A DNA stretch of 64,000 bases from Clostridium paridis (lineage in GTDB: Bacteria > Bacillota > Clostridia > Clostridiales > Clostridiaceae): contig NZ_JAESWA010000017.1 in assembly GCF_016765615.1 (NCBI RefSeq), forward strand, positions 1 to 64,000, read 5' to 3'. The notes beneath the pieces are model-generated. The model saw only the letters and a program-made list of their open reading frames with translations, ran no database searches and had not been told where the DNA came from. Made by a program: the position numbers and the translations under genes. Position 1 is the first letter of the stretch, and every line of letters starts with the position of its first letter. Below are positions 42,669 to 53,660 of the stretch, piece by piece.

Positions 42669-43643
42669 ATGAAAAAAGTGGCAGTTGTTTTTAATGGTGG
42701 AACCATTTCAATGAAAGTAGATGAAAGAATTAAAGCAGCAGTTCCATCCTTAACAGGTGAAGAAATTATGTCAATGGTTACAGGAATTGAGGAGTTTGCA
42801 AAGTTAGAAACTTATACATTTTCCTCCTTACCTTCGCCACATATGACTCCAAATATGATGCTTCAGCTTGCAAAATTTATTGAAGACTTACTTAAAAAAG
42901 AGGACATTGATGGTGTTGTAGTAACTCACGGTACAGATACCTTAGAGGAAACTGCATATCTTTTAGATTTAGCTATTGCTTCAAAAAAGCCTGTTGTAAT
43001 TACAGGTTCAATGAGAAGTAGTTCAGAACTAGGATATGATGGTCCTTCTAATCTAGCTGCATCAATATGTACTGCAATTTCTGAAGAAGCAAGAGGAAGA
43101 GGTGTTTTAGTTTGTTTAAATGGTGAATTACACACAGCTGCAGAAGTTACTAAAGCAAATTCTATGAGCTTAAATGCATTTAGAACTCCAAACTTTGGAC
43201 CAATAGGTATAGTTGATGATAATAAAGTTATGTTTTATAGAGATAAAATAAAAGGAAGAACCTTTGAAGTTGATGAAATTGAGGACAGAGTAGCATTGAT
43301 AAAATGTGCAGCTGGTATGGATTCAAAGCTTATAAAGTTCCTAATTGAATCTGGAGAAAAAGGAATAGTAATTGAAGCTTTAGGTAGAGGAAATGTTCCT
43401 CCGGCTATGGTTTCTGGTATTGAATTAGCTATAAAAAATAATATTCCAGTAGTTGTAGTCTCAAGATGTTTTGAAGGTAGAGTGCATGAATCTTATGGAT
43501 ACTTAGGTGGTGGACAACAACTACATGAGATGGGTGTTATATTTGGGGATACTTTACCAGGACAAAAAGCTCGAATATTACTTATGATGTGCTTAAGTAT
43601 TACAAAAAGAATAGAAACCATCCGTGGATATTTTGAAAAATAA
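42669..43643 (+). CDS. L-asparaginase
   Basis: 324 residues. Hydrolyses asparagine to aspartate and ammonia. Catalytic Thr12 in FNGGTISM and the second set T86-H87-G88-T89-D90 in VTHGTDTLEET are in place. No signal peptide, so the cytoplasmic (type I-like) enzyme is expected, although the sequence alone does not fix substrate affinity. AGGAGG before ATG 42669. Last gene before the conserved housekeeping block. Confidence 0.93.
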   Translation: MKKVAVVFNGGTISMKVDERIKAAVPSLTGEEIMSMVTGIEEFAKLETYTFSSLPSPHMTPNMMLQLAKFIEDLLKKEDIDGVVVTHGTDTLEETAYLLDLAIASKKPVVITGSMRSSSELGYDGPSNLAASICTAISEEARGRGVLVCLNGELHTAAEVTKANSMSLNAFRTPNFGPIGIVDDNKVMFYRDKIKGRTFEVDEIEDRVALIKCAAGMDSKLIKFLIESGEKGIVIEALGRGNVPPAMVSGIELAIKNNIPVVVVSRCFEGRVHESYGYLGGGQQLHEMGVIFGDTLPGQKARILLMMCLSITKRIETIRGYFEK

Positions 43644-43669
43644 TTTGTAAACATTTTGTTAACAAACCA

Positions 43670-43698
43670 TTGACCTACAAAATTAATTATATTATATT
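43670..43698 (+). promoter_or_regulatory. Promoter of the yicC operon
   Basis: TTGACC (43670-43675), 17 bases, TATATT (43693-43698). A 12-base palindrome TTTGTTAACAAA (43655-43666) lies just upstream of the -35 box. Confidence 0.62.
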
Positions 43699-43735
43699 TT
43701 TTGTATGACATAATTAATTTAAGGGGGAGTATTAA

Positions 43736-44617
43736 ATGGCAAAAAGTATGACTGGATTCGGAAGAGCCACTAGTAAAGAAGGTAGTGAAAGAATTTTTAC
43801 TGTAGAGATGAAGAGTGTAAATCACAGATATCTTGATTTAAACATAAGAATGCCAAAATCTATGATAAGCTTTGAGGATAAAATTAGAAGATGTATATCT
43901 AAAAAGATTAATAGAGGCAAGATAGATATTTTCATTAACTTGAAAGATTATCATAAGGGAGATCAGGTTACAAGATTTAATGAAACCCTAGCTGATAGCT
44001 ACTATAATTCGTTACTAGAAATTGAAAAAAGATATCCAGTTAAAAATGATATATCCCTTTCCTTAATAGCTAGATTTCCAGAAGTTATTACAATAGAAGA
44101 AAAGGAACAAAATCTACAAGAACTTTGGGTAGAACTAGAACCTTTAATCAATGAAGCAGTTGACGTTATGGTAGAAATGAGAGAAGTTGAAGGCTTAAAG
44201 TTAAAGGAAGACATTTTAGTTAAATGTAATGAAATTAAAGAAAATGTTAAAATAATTGAAGCAGCTTCACACAAGCTTGTAGACAACTATAAGATAAAAT
44301 TAGAAGAAAGAATTAAAGAATTAACTTCTAATATGGATATTGATCCAAATAGAATTGCTACTGAAATAGCAATCTTTGCAGATAAATCTGCAGTGGATGA
44401 AGAAATCACTAGATTATATTCACATCTAAATCAAATTTCAAGCACATTTTCACTAAATGAGCCAATTGGAAGAAAGATGGATTTTATAATTCAAGAGTTA
44501 AATAGAGAAGCTAATACTATTGCTTCAAAGTCATATGATATAGATATTACTAACATTGTTATTAATATAAAGAACACTATTGAAAAAATAAGAGAACAAA
44601 TTCAAAACATCGAGTAA
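43736..44617 (+). CDS. yicC: YicC/YloC-family endoribonuclease
   Basis: 293 residues. Begins [12 protein letters not shown] as in all members; C-terminal YicC domain ends [20 protein letters not shown]. coli YicC and B. subtilis YloC are RNases that cut structured RNA. AAGGGGGAG before ATG 43736. First gene of the yicC-remA-gmk-rpoZ-coaBC run. Confidence 0.95.
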   Translation: MAKSMTGFGRATSKEGSERIFTVEMKSVNHRYLDLNIRMPKSMISFEDKIRRCISKKINRGKIDIFINLKDYHKGDQVTRFNETLADSYYNSLLEIEKRYPVKNDISLSLIARFPEVITIEEKEQNLQELWVELEPLINEAVDVMVEMREVEGLKLKEDILVKCNEIKENVKIIEAASHKLVDNYKIKLEERIKELTSNMDIDPNRIATEIAIFADKSAVDEEITRLYSHLNQISSTFSLNEPIGRKMDFIIQELNREANTIASKSYDIDITNIVINIKNTIEKIREQIQNIE

Positions 44618-44631
44618 TCAGGAGGAGAGAG

Positions 44632-44901
44632 ATGGGAATAAAACTAATTAACATAGGTTTTGGTAATATTGTTTCAGCTAACAGATTAGTTGCAATAGTA
44701 AGTCCAGAATCTGCGCCAATCAAAAGAATAATTCAAGAAGCTAGGGACAGAGGTATGCTTATTGATGCTACATATGGAAGAAGAACAAGAGCAGTTATTA
44801 TAACTGATTCAGATCACGTAATTCTTTCAGCTGTTCAGCCTGAAACTGTTGCACATAGATTATCAGCCAAAGATGAAATAATTGACGAGGTTGATGAATA
44901 A
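44632..44901 (+). CDS. remA: RemA-family DNA-binding regulator
   Basis: 89 residues (DUF370/YlzA). Begins [40 protein letters not shown] is the core. In B. subtilis the ring-shaped protein activates biofilm matrix genes. GGAGGAGAG ribosome site; overlaps the gmk start by one base (translational coupling). Confidence 0.95.
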   Translation: MGIKLINIGFGNIVSANRLVAIVSPESAPIKRIIQEARDRGMLIDATYGRRTRAVIITDSDHVILSAVQPETVAHRLSAKDEIIDEVDE

Positions 44902-45539
44902 TGGTGAATCATAACAGAGGATTGCTTATAGTGATTTCAGGACCATCTGGGGCTGGGAAAGGTACAATTTGTAAAGAGCTATTAGAGAAAAATGATAACT
45001 TGTTCATTTCTGTATCAGCAACAACTAGAAATCCTAGGGCAGGAGAAGTTGATGGAGTTAACTATTATTTTTTAGACAAAGATAGTTTTATTCAGAAAAT
45101 CGAAGCAGGTGATTTCCTTGAGCATGCTGAAGTATATGGTAACTACTACGGAACGCCTAAATCAAAGGTAGAAGAAATGCTACTAAGTGGTAAAGATGTC
45201 ATTTTAGAAATTGATATACAAGGAGCACTTAAAGTAAAAGAAAATTCTCAAGAGGGTATTTTCGTATTTATTCTTCCTCCATCAATGGAAGAACTAAAGA
45301 AGAGAATCATTAAAAGGGGTAGTGAAACAGAGGAATCCCTAATGACTAGATTTAAATCAGCGTATCAAGAAATTAATTATGTTTCAACGTATAATTATGC
45401 TGTAGTAAATGACGAAGTTCATGAAGCTGTTAAGAAGATAGAAAGCATTCTTACAGCTGAAAGATGTAGAGTAGATAGAATTAAAGAAAATATATTAGAT
45501 TCGAAGGAGGGCTTAATTCATGAACAACTCTATGATTAA
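44901..45539 (+). CDS. gmk: Guanylate kinase
   Basis: 212 residues. Phosphorylates GMP to GDP. P-loop SGPSGAGKGTI, GMP-binding SATTRNPRAGEVDGVNYYF and YGTPKS. ATG 44901 shares a base with the remA stop; its end overlaps rpoZ by 20 bases. Confidence 0.97.
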   Translation: MVNHNRGLLIVISGPSGAGKGTICKELLEKNDNLFISVSATTRNPRAGEVDGVNYYFLDKDSFIQKIEAGDFLEHAEVYGNYYGTPKSKVEEMLLSGKDVILEIDIQGALKVKENSQEGIFVFILPPSMEELKKRIIKRGSETEESLMTRFKSAYQEINYVSTYNYAVVNDEVHEAVKKIESILTAERCRVDRIKENILDSKEGLIHEQLYD

Positions 45540-45738
45540 TCCATCAATTGTAGACCTATTAGATAAGGTTGATAACAGATATTCTTTGGTAATTGTTACT
45601 TCAAAGAGAGCTAGACAATTAATAGACGGTCAAGAGCCACGTGTAGATGTAGATTCTAAGAAGCCATTAACTATAGCAATAAATGAAGTTAATGATTTAG
45701 AAATAACTTTTGAGCAAGTAAAAGAAGGTTATAAATAA
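45520..45738 (+). CDS. rpoZ: RNA polymerase omega subunit
   Basis: 72 residues. MINPSIVDLLDKVDNRYSLV and SKRARQLIDG are the conserved omega motifs. AAGGAGG in the gmk coding end precedes ATG 45520, deciding the start. Stabilises the RNAP beta-prime subunit. Confidence 0.95.
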   Translation: MNNSMINPSIVDLLDKVDNRYSLVIVTSKRARQLIDGQEPRVDVDSKKPLTIAINEVNDLEITFEQVKEGYK

Positions 45739-45739
45739 A

Positions 45740-46936
45740 ATGAATAATTATAAAGTACTAATTGGGGTAACTGGTGGTATAGCTGTATATAAAGCACTAG
45801 ATCTCATTTCCAAATTAAGAAAACATGATATCGAAGTTAAGGTTATTATGACTGAGTCTGCAGAGAAATTTGTAACACCGCTTAGTTTTCAATCCTTAAG
45901 TCAAAATATGGTTACAACAGATATGTTTCAAGAACCAAAAGCTTGGGAAATTCAGCATATTTCTTTAGCTAAGTGGCCTGACTTAGTACTTGTTGTTCCT
46001 GCAACTGCAAATATAATTGGAAAAGTAGCTAATGGCATATCAGATGATATGTTATCTACTACTATTATGGCAACTAAAGCTCCAGTGTATTTTGCACCAG
46101 CTATGAACACAAATATGTATGAGAATCCAATAGTTCAAGGAAATATTTCAAAACTAAAAGAGTATGGATACGGCTTTATAAATCCAGATAGTGGAAGACT
46201 AGCTTGTGGTGATGTAGGAGCAGGAAAGCTTGCGGCTGTAGATGATATACTTGAAGTTACTTTAAGTCTTCTAAATAAAAATGAAGATTTAAAAGGAAAG
46301 AAAATACTAATTACTGCAGGACCTACCATTTCACCTATTGATCCTGTTAGATTTATTACTAATAGAAGTTCTGGTAAAATGGGTTATGCAATTGCTGAGG
46401 AAGCTAGAGATCGTGGAGCTGAAGTAGTTTTGGTTTCAGGTCCAACAAATATAAAACCGCCTTACGGAATAAAATTCATAAAAGTAAATACTAATGAAGA
46501 AATGAAGGATGCTGTTTTAGATAATTTTGTTACAAGTGATATAGTAATTAAGGCAGCTGCTGTAGCTGATTACAAGATTGCTGAATACTCTGATAAGAAA
46601 ATTAAAAAGGGTGAAGGTAATCTAAATCTTGAATTCACAAGAGATAATGATATACTAAAAATCTTAGGTGAAAAAAAATCAGAAAGTCAAATATTAGTAG
46701 GCTTTGCTGCTGAGAGTCATGACTTAATTGAAAATGCAAGAAGAAAACTTGCAAATAAAAATCTTGATTTAATTGTAGCAAATGATATAACCTCTAATGA
46801 GACTGGCTTTGCATCTGATGATAACAGAGTCATATTTATCACTAAAAGTAATGAGAGTACCGTTTTAGATAAAATGAGTAAGCGTGAAATTAGTAAAAAA
46901 CTTTTAGATGAAGTAATGAAGATTAGTGAAAATTAA
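45740..46936 (+). CDS. coaBC: Bifunctional phosphopantothenoylcysteine decarboxylase/synthetase
   Basis: 398 residues. CoaC half: GVTGGIAVYKALDL, PAMNTNMYENP and active-site Cys in GRLACGDVGAGKL. CoaB half: TAGPTISPIDPVRFITNRSS and KAAAVADYK. Makes phosphopantetheine for coenzyme A; coaD, the next step, starts at 63976. One base after rpoZ. Confidence 0.96.
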   Translation: MNNYKVLIGVTGGIAVYKALDLISKLRKHDIEVKVIMTESAEKFVTPLSFQSLSQNMVTTDMFQEPKAWEIQHISLAKWPDLVLVVPATANIIGKVANGISDDMLSTTIMATKAPVYFAPAMNTNMYENPIVQGNISKLKEYGYGFINPDSGRLACGDVGAGKLAAVDDILEVTLSLLNKNEDLKGKKILITAGPTISPIDPVRFITNRSSGKMGYAIAEEARDRGAEVVLVSGPTNIKPPYGIKFIKVNTNEEMKDAVLDNFVTSDIVIKAAAVADYKIAEYSDKKIKKGEGNLNLEFTRDNDILKILGEKKSESQILVGFAAESHDLIENARRKLANKNLDLIVANDITSNETGFASDDNRVIFITKSNESTVLDKMSKREISKKLLDEVMKISEN

Positions 46937-46943
46937 GTACAAT

Positions 46944-46977
46944 AGACTCTCTATGTATTCGTAGGGAGTCTTTTTAT
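46944..46977 (+). terminator. Terminator between coaBC and priA
   Basis: AGACTC ... GAGTCT stem with CTA/TAG inside, then TTTTTATA. Confidence 0.85.
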
Positions 46978-46991
46978 AAAGGGTGATTTAT

Positions 46992-49187
46992 TTGTATGCA
47001 AAAGTTGTTATAAATAGTGATGCAGTTAGTATTGATAAGCTTTTTACTTATAAGATTCCAGAAGACATTATTCAAAATATTTTCGTGGGGTCAAGAGTCT
47101 TAGTGCCTTTTGGCATGGGAAATAGAGCCTATGAAGCATTTGTTCTAAGCCTATCTTATGAGCCAGATACAGAATTTAAAAATTTAAAAAGTATTATTAA
47201 AGCCCTAGATGATAAACCTCTTATAGACGAAAAAGGTATATTATTATTTAATTATTTAGTAAATAATTATTTGTGCAGAAAAATCGAAGCAATTCGTTTA
47301 ATTATACCTACTGGAGTTATGAGGGGCATTAAGGAAAAAAGCAAGGAAGTAGTCATATTAGGAAAAATTTTAGATGGAAAGTTCAAGGAAAAGGAAGCGT
47401 ATATTTCTATTATAAATTTCATTTCCATAAATGAAGGACTATACACAAGAAGTGAATTAATTACAAAATTCAACCTATCTTCATATATGCTTGGTAAATT
47501 ATTAAAGGAAGGATATCTTTCAGTAACTAAAGAAAAAATTGAAAGATATAATGATAGGGATTATAATTTCTACGATTCTTTCAGATTAAATGAAGAACAA
47601 CAAAAAGCATATGATGAAATAATTAATTCTGATGAGAGATTATTTCTTATAAAAGGTGTTACTGGTAGTGGTAAAACTGAGATTTATATGAATTTAGTTA
47701 AAGAAATGCTTTATGAAGATAAAACAAGTCTAGTATTAGTTCCAGAGATCTCATTAACACCTCAGATGATTGAAAGATTTAAAGGTAGATTTGGAAAAGA
47801 TGTAGCTGTCTTTCATTCTAAGCTATCCTTAGGTGAAAGATATGATGAATGGTTTAGAGTGAAAGAAGGTAAGGTTAAGCTTGTTGTTGGTGCAAGAAGT
47901 GCAATTTTTTTGCCATTTAAAAACCTAGGCTTAATTGTAATAGATGAAGAACATGAAGGAACTTATAAATCTGAACAAAACCCAAAATATCAAACTAAGG
48001 AGGTTGCAGATTTTATAAGTCAAATAAATAACTGTAAAGTAGTATATGCATCGGCCACTCCCTCTGTGGAAAGTTATTATAATGCATTAAATGGTAAATA
48101 TAAATTAATTCAATTAAATAACAGAGTAAATAATAAACCAATGCCTAAAATGAAAATTATTGATATGAGACAAGAACTTAAAAATAATAATAGGAATATG
48201 TTTTCTAGAGAATTATTTGAAAAGCTTTCTCATAATTTAGATAAAAAAGAACAAAGTATAATATTTTTAAATAGAAGAGGTTTTTCTACTTTTGTATCCT
48301 GTAGAAGTTGTGGTTATGTATATAAATGCCCACATTGCGATATTTCAATGACTTATCATAATAATGGATATTTAATATGTCACTATTGTGGAACTGCAAA
48401 GAAAATAGAAAAATTATGTCCTAAGTGCGGTAGCAAATATATAAAGCATTTCGGCGCTGGTACTGAAAAGGTAGAAGGGGAAATTAAAAAATTATTTCCT
48501 AATGCAAGAGTACTAAGAATGGATGTTGATACCACACGAAACAAGGATTCTCATGAAAAAATATATAATAGTTTTAAAAATGGAGAAGCTGATATTTTAA
48601 TAGGTACTCAAATGATATCTAAAGGGCTTGATTTCCCAAACGTGACCTTAGTAGGAGTGGTAGCAGCAGACACTACTCTTAATCTACCAGACTATAGATC
48701 AGGAGAAAGAACTTATCAATTAATAACGCAAGTAGCAGGTAGAGCTGGAAGAGGAGATAAACTTGGGGAAGTAATTATTCAAAGTTATACTCCTGAGCAT
48801 TATTCCTTAACAAATGCTTTAAATGAGAATTATGAAAATTTATATAATGAAGAAATAAGTGCTAGAAAGCTTTTAAAATATCCTCCTTTTGGAGATATAC
48901 TTTTAGTGCAGTGTACCTCAAAAAATGAAGCATTGTTAAAGGATTTTATGAGGACAGTTAATAAGGAAGTAAGCTCATTAATTAATAAAAATGATGTTGA
49001 TATTTTAGGACCAAGTCCATGTATAATAGGAAAAATTAAAGAAAACTATAGATGGCAGCTAGTTTTTAAGGGAAATTTAGACTTAAATCTATGTAGAAAT
49101 ATAAAAGATAGGGTTTATCAATTAGGTTCAAATGTATATAATGATATAAAGATATCTATTGATATTAATCCAAATAGTTTAATTTAG
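46992..49187 (+). CDS. priA: Primosomal replication helicase PriA
   Basis: 731 residues. Restarts stalled forks. N-terminal 3'-end-binding domain (YAKVVINSDAVSIDKLFTYK), Walker A GVTGSGKTE, DEEH box VIDEEHEGTYKSE, eight zinc cysteines between about 430 and 490 (CRSCGYVYKCPHCD, CHYCG, CPKCG), and helicase motif VAGRAGRGD. TTG 46992 chosen: AAAGGGTGA sits just before it and the N-terminus fits the family, while GTG 46983 would be inside the ribosome site. Confidence 0.95.
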   Translation: MYAKVVINSDAVSIDKLFTYKIPEDIIQNIFVGSRVLVPFGMGNRAYEAFVLSLSYEPDTEFKNLKSIIKALDDKPLIDEKGILLFNYLVNNYLCRKIEAIRLIIPTGVMRGIKEKSKEVVILGKILDGKFKEKEAYISIINFISINEGLYTRSELITKFNLSSYMLGKLLKEGYLSVTKEKIERYNDRDYNFYDSFRLNEEQQKAYDEIINSDERLFLIKGVTGSGKTEIYMNLVKEMLYEDKTSLVLVPEISLTPQMIERFKGRFGKDVAVFHSKLSLGERYDEWFRVKEGKVKLVVGARSAIFLPFKNLGLIVIDEEHEGTYKSEQNPKYQTKEVADFISQINNCKVVYASATPSVESYYNALNGKYKLIQLNNRVNNKPMPKMKIIDMRQELKNNNRNMFSRELFEKLSHNLDKKEQSIIFLNRRGFSTFVSCRSCGYVYKCPHCDISMTYHNNGYLICHYCGTAKKIEKLCPKCGSKYIKHFGAGTEKVEGEIKKLFPNARVLRMDVDTTRNKDSHEKIYNSFKNGEADILIGTQMISKGLDFPNVTLVGVVAADTTLNLPDYRSGERTYQLITQVAGRAGRGDKLGEVIIQSYTPEHYSLTNALNENYENLYNEEISARKLLKYPPFGDILLVQCTSKNEALLKDFMRTVNKEVSSLINKNDVDILGPSPCIIGKIKENYRWQLVFKGNLDLNLCRNIKDRVYQLGSNVYNDIKISIDINPNSLI

Positions 49188-49196
49188 GAGGAAAAG

Positions 49197-49640
49197 ATGG
49201 CAAAGAGAAACATCAGATTTGCAGGAGATGAACTTTTAAGAAAAAAAAGCAGACCTGTAGATGAAATTAATGGAAGAATTTTAACTTTAATAAAAGATAT
49301 GTTTGAAACTATGTATAATAGCTATGGGGTAGGACTTGCAGCACCTCAAGTTGGAATATTAAAAAGAATATTTGTAGTAGACACTGGTGATAATCCACTA
49401 GTTTTTATAAATCCAGAAATACTTGAGACTGAAGGTTCTCAAACTGACGTGGAAGGATGTCTTTCATTTCCTAATAGACAAGAAATGGTGGAAAGACCTT
49501 TTAAAGTAAAGGTTAAGGCCTTAAATGAAAAGGGAGAAGAATTTACACTTGAAGCAGAAGAACTATTAGCTAGAGCAATCTTGCATGAAAATGATCATCT
49601 AAATGGTGTTCTATTTGTTGATAAAATTAAAAAGAATTAG
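49197..49640 (+). CDS. def: Peptide deformylase
   Basis: 147 residues. Removes the formyl group from new proteins. Motifs [17 protein letters not shown] (Cys88) and HENDHLNG (His130, His134) bind the metal. AGGAGG before ATG 49197; followed 11 bases later by fmt, the matching formyltransferase. Confidence 0.97.
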   Translation: MAKRNIRFAGDELLRKKSRPVDEINGRILTLIKDMFETMYNSYGVGLAAPQVGILKRIFVVDTGDNPLVFINPEILETEGSQTDVEGCLSFPNRQEMVERPFKVKVKALNEKGEEFTLEAEELLARAILHENDHLNGVLFVDKIKKN

Positions 49641-49651
49641 GAGGGAATAGA

Positions 49652-50587
49652 ATGAATATTGTTTTTATGGGAACCCCAGACTTTGCTGTTCCTTCTCTTA
49701 AAGCTATAATTGAGAATTATGGTGTGAAAGCTGTATTTACTCAACCAGATAGACCAAAGGGAAGAGGCAAAAAATTAGCCATGTCTGCAGTGAAGGAAGA
49801 AGCAATTAAGCATGATGTTAAAATATTTCAGCCTGAAAAGTTAAAAAATGATATAGAAGCTATTGAATATCTAAAGAACTTAAAACCTGATTTTATAATA
49901 GTTGTTGCTTATGGACAAATATTAACAAAAGAAATATTAGATATACCTAAATATGCTTGTATAAATTTACATGCCTCTCTTTTACCAAAGTATAGAGGTT
50001 CAGCACCTATAAATTGGGCGATAGTAAATGGTGAGACGTGTTCAGGTAATACAACAATGTTAATGGATGTTGGGATAGATACAGGAGATATGTTACTAAA
50101 AGATAAGGTTGAAATATCAAAGGATATGACAGCAGGCGATTTACATGATATCTTAATGGAAAGAGGAGCTAAACTACTTATTGATACAATAAGTGGGTTT
50201 GCTAATGGCAGTATAATTCCTGAAAAGCAGGCTAACGAAAACACATGCCATGCTCCAATGTTAAATAAAGATTTAGCTAAAATAGATTGGAATAAAAGTG
50301 CACTTGATATTCATAACATGATAAGAGGGTTAAATCCTTGGCCAATAACATTTACTACTTTAGATAATCAAAATATGAAGATTTTTGAAAGTGAAGTTTT
50401 AGGAAATGAAAAGGAAAACTCAATAGTTGGTGAAATTATTGATGTAAGTAAAAATGGTCTTACGGTAAATTGCGGAAAAGGAACTTTGCTTATAAAGAAA
50501 GTACAATTCCCTAATGGAAAACCTCTTACTATTGAGCAATATCTTAATGGTAATGAAATAAAGAAGAATATAATTTTAGGAATGTAG
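49652..50587 (+). CDS. fmt: Methionyl-tRNA formyltransferase
   Basis: 311 residues. [11 protein letters not shown] start, folate-binding [20 protein letters not shown] and GLNPWPITF near the linker, and the C-terminal OB-fold ([20 protein letters not shown]). Usual length. GGAGGG before ATG 49652. Confidence 0.97.
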   Translation: MNIVFMGTPDFAVPSLKAIIENYGVKAVFTQPDRPKGRGKKLAMSAVKEEAIKHDVKIFQPEKLKNDIEAIEYLKNLKPDFIIVVAYGQILTKEILDIPKYACINLHASLLPKYRGSAPINWAIVNGETCSGNTTMLMDVGIDTGDMLLKDKVEISKDMTAGDLHDILMERGAKLLIDTISGFANGSIIPEKQANENTCHAPMLNKDLAKIDWNKSALDIHNMIRGLNPWPITFTTLDNQNMKIFESEVLGNEKENSIVGEIIDVSKNGLTVNCGKGTLLIKKVQFPNGKPLTIEQYLNGNEIKKNIILGM

Positions 50588-50598
50588 AGGTGATTTAA

Positions 50599-51282
50599 AT
50601 GTTTTATTTTGACCCAACCATGATAATTTTAATACCAGGGATTATTTTAGCAATGTGGGCACAAAGTCAAGTTTCTTCAACCTTTAATAAATACAGTAGA
50701 GTTCGTAGCTTTAATGGACTTACAGGAGCAGAAGTAGCAAGAAGTATATTAGATTCAGCCGGCTTATTTGATGTATCTATTGAACAAGTTAGAGGTTCTT
50801 TGACTGATCACTATAATCCAAGAACAAAAGTCTTAGCATTATCTGAAGATGTATATAGCAGTACTTCTGTAGCAGCAATTGGAGTAGCTGCTCATGAAGT
50901 TGGTCATGCAATTCAACATAATGAGAAGTATGCGCCACTATTAATAAGAAATGCAATAGTTCCAGTAGCAAACTTTGGAAACTACTTTTCTTGGATTTTA
51001 ATATTAATAGGTATTTTCTTTGCTGCTACTAATCTTATGTATCTAGGAATAGTTTTCTTCCTTGCAGTTGTAATATTTCAACTTATAACTTTACCAGTTG
51101 AATTTGATGCATCTAGAAGAGCAATAGTTCAGCTTGAAGGTAGAAATCTACTTATTGGTGATGAAATTAATGGAGCTAAGAAAGTTCTTAAAGCTGCTGC
51201 GATGACTTATGTAGCTGCTGCTGCAAACGCAATATTACAACTTATTAGATTACTTGCGATTGTAAGTAGAAATGATGATTGA
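50599..51282 (+). CDS. Zinc metallopeptidase, YugP family
   Basis: 227 residues. Two or three membrane helices (about 7-22, 118-158, 196-220) and HEVGHAIQ (H99, E100, H103) as the zinc site: a neutral zinc peptidase of the YugP type in the membrane, with unknown substrate. Frequent between fmt and rsmB in clostridia. Ends 7 bases before the rsmB start. AGAGGTG before ATG 50599. Confidence 0.9.
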   Translation: MFYFDPTMIILIPGIILAMWAQSQVSSTFNKYSRVRSFNGLTGAEVARSILDSAGLFDVSIEQVRGSLTDHYNPRTKVLALSEDVYSSTSVAAIGVAAHEVGHAIQHNEKYAPLLIRNAIVPVANFGNYFSWILILIGIFFAATNLMYLGIVFFLAVVIFQLITLPVEFDASRRAIVQLEGRNLLIGDEINGAKKVLKAAAMTYVAAAANAILQLIRLLAIVSRNDD

Positions 51283-51289
51283 GGTAAAA

Positions 51290-52612
51290 ATGAATAGTAG
51301 AAAACTTGCAACTAAGGTATTGGACTCAGTTTTAAATGGCGGCGCTTATTCTAATATAGCGTTAAATAATGCATTTAAAACAGCTGATTTAGATATAAAA
51401 GACAAGGGTCTAGTTACAGAAATTGTTTATGGTACAATTAAATATAAACAATCAATAGATGATATCATAGCATTATATGTTAAGGACATAAACAAAATTG
51501 ATAAAGAAATAATTAATGTACTAAGAAGTGCGATTTATCAAATAAAATATTTAGATAAAATTCCACCATATGCAGCAGTAAATGAAGCTGTTAATATTGC
51601 AAAAAAGCATTCCATGAGTTCATCAAAATTTGTAAATGGTGTGCTAAGAAACTTTTTAAGAAATAAAGAAAAGGAACCTAGATTTAAAGACAATAAGTCT
51701 AAAATAGCTTTTGAGTATTCTTTTCCTAGATGGCTTGTTGAATTTTTTACTAAGCAATATGGTGAAGAGAAAGCCTTAGATATTCTAAAAGGATTAAATA
51801 TGACACCTAAGTTAACTGTAAGGGTAAATTCCCTTAAGTCAAGTTATGAGGAGCTTCTTGAAGAATTAGAAACTGAGGGTTATGATGTTTCAGAGGGGTT
51901 TGCTTCACCAGATGCTATAGTGATTAATAGAGGAAGTTCTATTGAAGGAAATAAAGCATTTAGGGATGGAAAAATATTTGTTCAAGATGAGAGTGCAATG
52001 CTTGTATCCTCATTATTAGAATTAGAGGAAAACATGAAAGTTGCTGATTTATGTTCTGCTCCGGGCGGAAAATCAACGCATATTGCAGAATTAATGAATA
52101 ACAAGGGAGAAGTATATTCTTTTGATATTCACTCAAATAAACTTTCACTTATAGAAGATAATGCTAAACGACTTGGAATAGAAATAATAAAAACAGAAAA
52201 ACAAGATGCTACTGAATATAATTCATCCTTAGAAAATGCTTTTGATAGAGTTTTGCTTGATGTTCCTTGTTCAGGTCTAGGAATAATAAGAAAAAAGCCT
52301 GAGATTAAGTGGCAAAAAGATTTGAAATCTCTTAAAGAAATCCAAAGCATTCAGAAAAAAATATTAGATAATGCATGGAAGTACTTAAAGCCTGGCGGAG
52401 TAATGGTATATTCTACATGTACATTAAACAAGGAAGAAAATGAAGAAAATGTTAGATATTTATTAAATAATAATGAAGATTGTCAAATTGAAAAAATATA
52501 TATTGGTACTCTTCCAAATTTTATATATAATGTAGATGGAACTTTAACAATTTTACCAAATGAATACATGGATGGATTTTTCATTGGAAAACTAAGAAAA
52601 AGGCAGGTGTAA
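51290..52612 (+). CDS. rsmB: 16S rRNA (cytosine-967-C5) methyltransferase
   Basis: 440 residues. N-terminal NusB-like helical domain, C-terminal SAM-binding domain with [30 protein letters not shown] (motif IV Cys) and [13 protein letters not shown] (motif VI Cys). Start ATG 51290 (GATTGAGG upstream) is favoured; ATG 51272 would overlap the previous gene by 11 bases. Confidence 0.95.
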   Translation: MNSRKLATKVLDSVLNGGAYSNIALNNAFKTADLDIKDKGLVTEIVYGTIKYKQSIDDIIALYVKDINKIDKEIINVLRSAIYQIKYLDKIPPYAAVNEAVNIAKKHSMSSSKFVNGVLRNFLRNKEKEPRFKDNKSKIAFEYSFPRWLVEFFTKQYGEEKALDILKGLNMTPKLTVRVNSLKSSYEELLEELETEGYDVSEGFASPDAIVINRGSSIEGNKAFRDGKIFVQDESAMLVSSLLELEENMKVADLCSAPGGKSTHIAELMNNKGEVYSFDIHSNKLSLIEDNAKRLGIEIIKTEKQDATEYNSSLENAFDRVLLDVPCSGLGIIRKKPEIKWQKDLKSLKEIQSIQKKILDNAWKYLKPGGVMVYSTCTLNKEENEENVRYLLNNNEDCQIEKIYIGTLPNFIYNVDGTLTILPNEYMDGFFIGKLRKRQV

Positions 52613-52614
52613 AG

Positions 52615-53649
52615 ATGAAAGATCTATTAGATTTAACTCTAGATGAATTTAAAAGTGAATTAATTTCTCAAGGAGAAAGTGGCTTTAGAGCTAAGCAGGT
52701 TTTTGATTGGATATACAAAGGAGTATTTGATTATAATGATATGAAAAACATTCCGCAAGCCCTTAAAGATAAGCTTAAGGATGGTTTTAAAGTTGGAATT
52801 CCTAAAGTAGTTGAAGAGTATACTTCAAATGATGGCACAAAAAAACTGCTGGTTTCTTTGGAAGACGGTAATTTGATTGAATGTGTTATTATGAAGTATA
52901 TCCATGGAAACACAATTTGTATATCAACACAAGTAGGATGTAGAATGGGGTGTAAGTTTTGTGCATCAACCCTTGGTGGAGTTATAAGAAATATAACTTC
53001 AGGAGAAATGATAGGACAAATTTTATTAGCTCAAAATATACTTGGAGAGAGAATTTCAAATGTGGTTTTAATGGGAAGTGGGGAACCATTAGATAATTTT
53101 GATAATGTTATGAAATTTTTAGAGCTTGTGAATGCTGAATATGGATTAAATATTGGTCAAAGACATATTACACTTTCAACCTGTGGAATTGTACCTAAAA
53201 TCTATGAATTAGCAGATAAAGATTTAAGTATAACTTTAGCTATTTCTCTTCATGCTTTCTCAGATGAAAAAAGAAGAGAAATAATGCCAATTGCAAATAA
53301 ATATTCCATAAAGGAAATTATGGACGCTTGTGCTTACTATATTGATAAAACTAATAGAAGAATCACATTTGAATATTCATTAGTTAAGGGTGTAAATGAT
53401 TCAAAGGAAGACGCGAAAGCTTTAGCAAGCTTATTAAGAGGAGTACTTTGTCATGTTAATTTAATTCCAGTAAATGAGATTAAAGAGAAAGAATATAGGA
53501 AATCTTCAAAAGAAGATATAAAAGCTTTTGAAGCAATTCTTAAATCTCATGGAATTGAAGCAACAGTTCGAAGAGAAATGGGTTCTGATATTAATGCAGC
53601 ATGTGGGCAATTAAGAAGAAGCTATTTAGAAACTCGTAATTCAAATTAG
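52615..53649 (+). CDS. rlmN: 23S rRNA (A2503-C2)/tRNA (A37-C2) methyltransferase RlmN
   Basis: 344 residues. Radical SAM cluster C109-x3-C113-x2-C116 ([10 protein letters not shown]), MGSGEPLDN, and C-terminal Cys in AACGQLRRS plus the conserved upstream Cys near 334 needed for methyl transfer. Two bases after rsmB. Confidence 0.97.
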   Translation: MKDLLDLTLDEFKSELISQGESGFRAKQVFDWIYKGVFDYNDMKNIPQALKDKLKDGFKVGIPKVVEEYTSNDGTKKLLVSLEDGNLIECVIMKYIHGNTICISTQVGCRMGCKFCASTLGGVIRNITSGEMIGQILLAQNILGERISNVVLMGSGEPLDNFDNVMKFLELVNAEYGLNIGQRHITLSTCGIVPKIYELADKDLSITLAISLHAFSDEKRREIMPIANKYSIKEIMDACAYYIDKTNRRITFEYSLVKGVNDSKEDAKALASLLRGVLCHVNLIPVNEIKEKEYRKSSKEDIKAFEAILKSHGIEATVRREMGSDINAACGQLRRSYLETRNSN

Positions 53650-53660
53650 GGGGAATACTC

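Noticed and set aside
43655-43666. Rex-like redox operator TTTGTTAACAAA upstream of yicC
   Set aside because: Rex sites normally have TTGTTAA and TTAACAA half-sites apart; this compact palindrome in an AT-rich gap is not enough.
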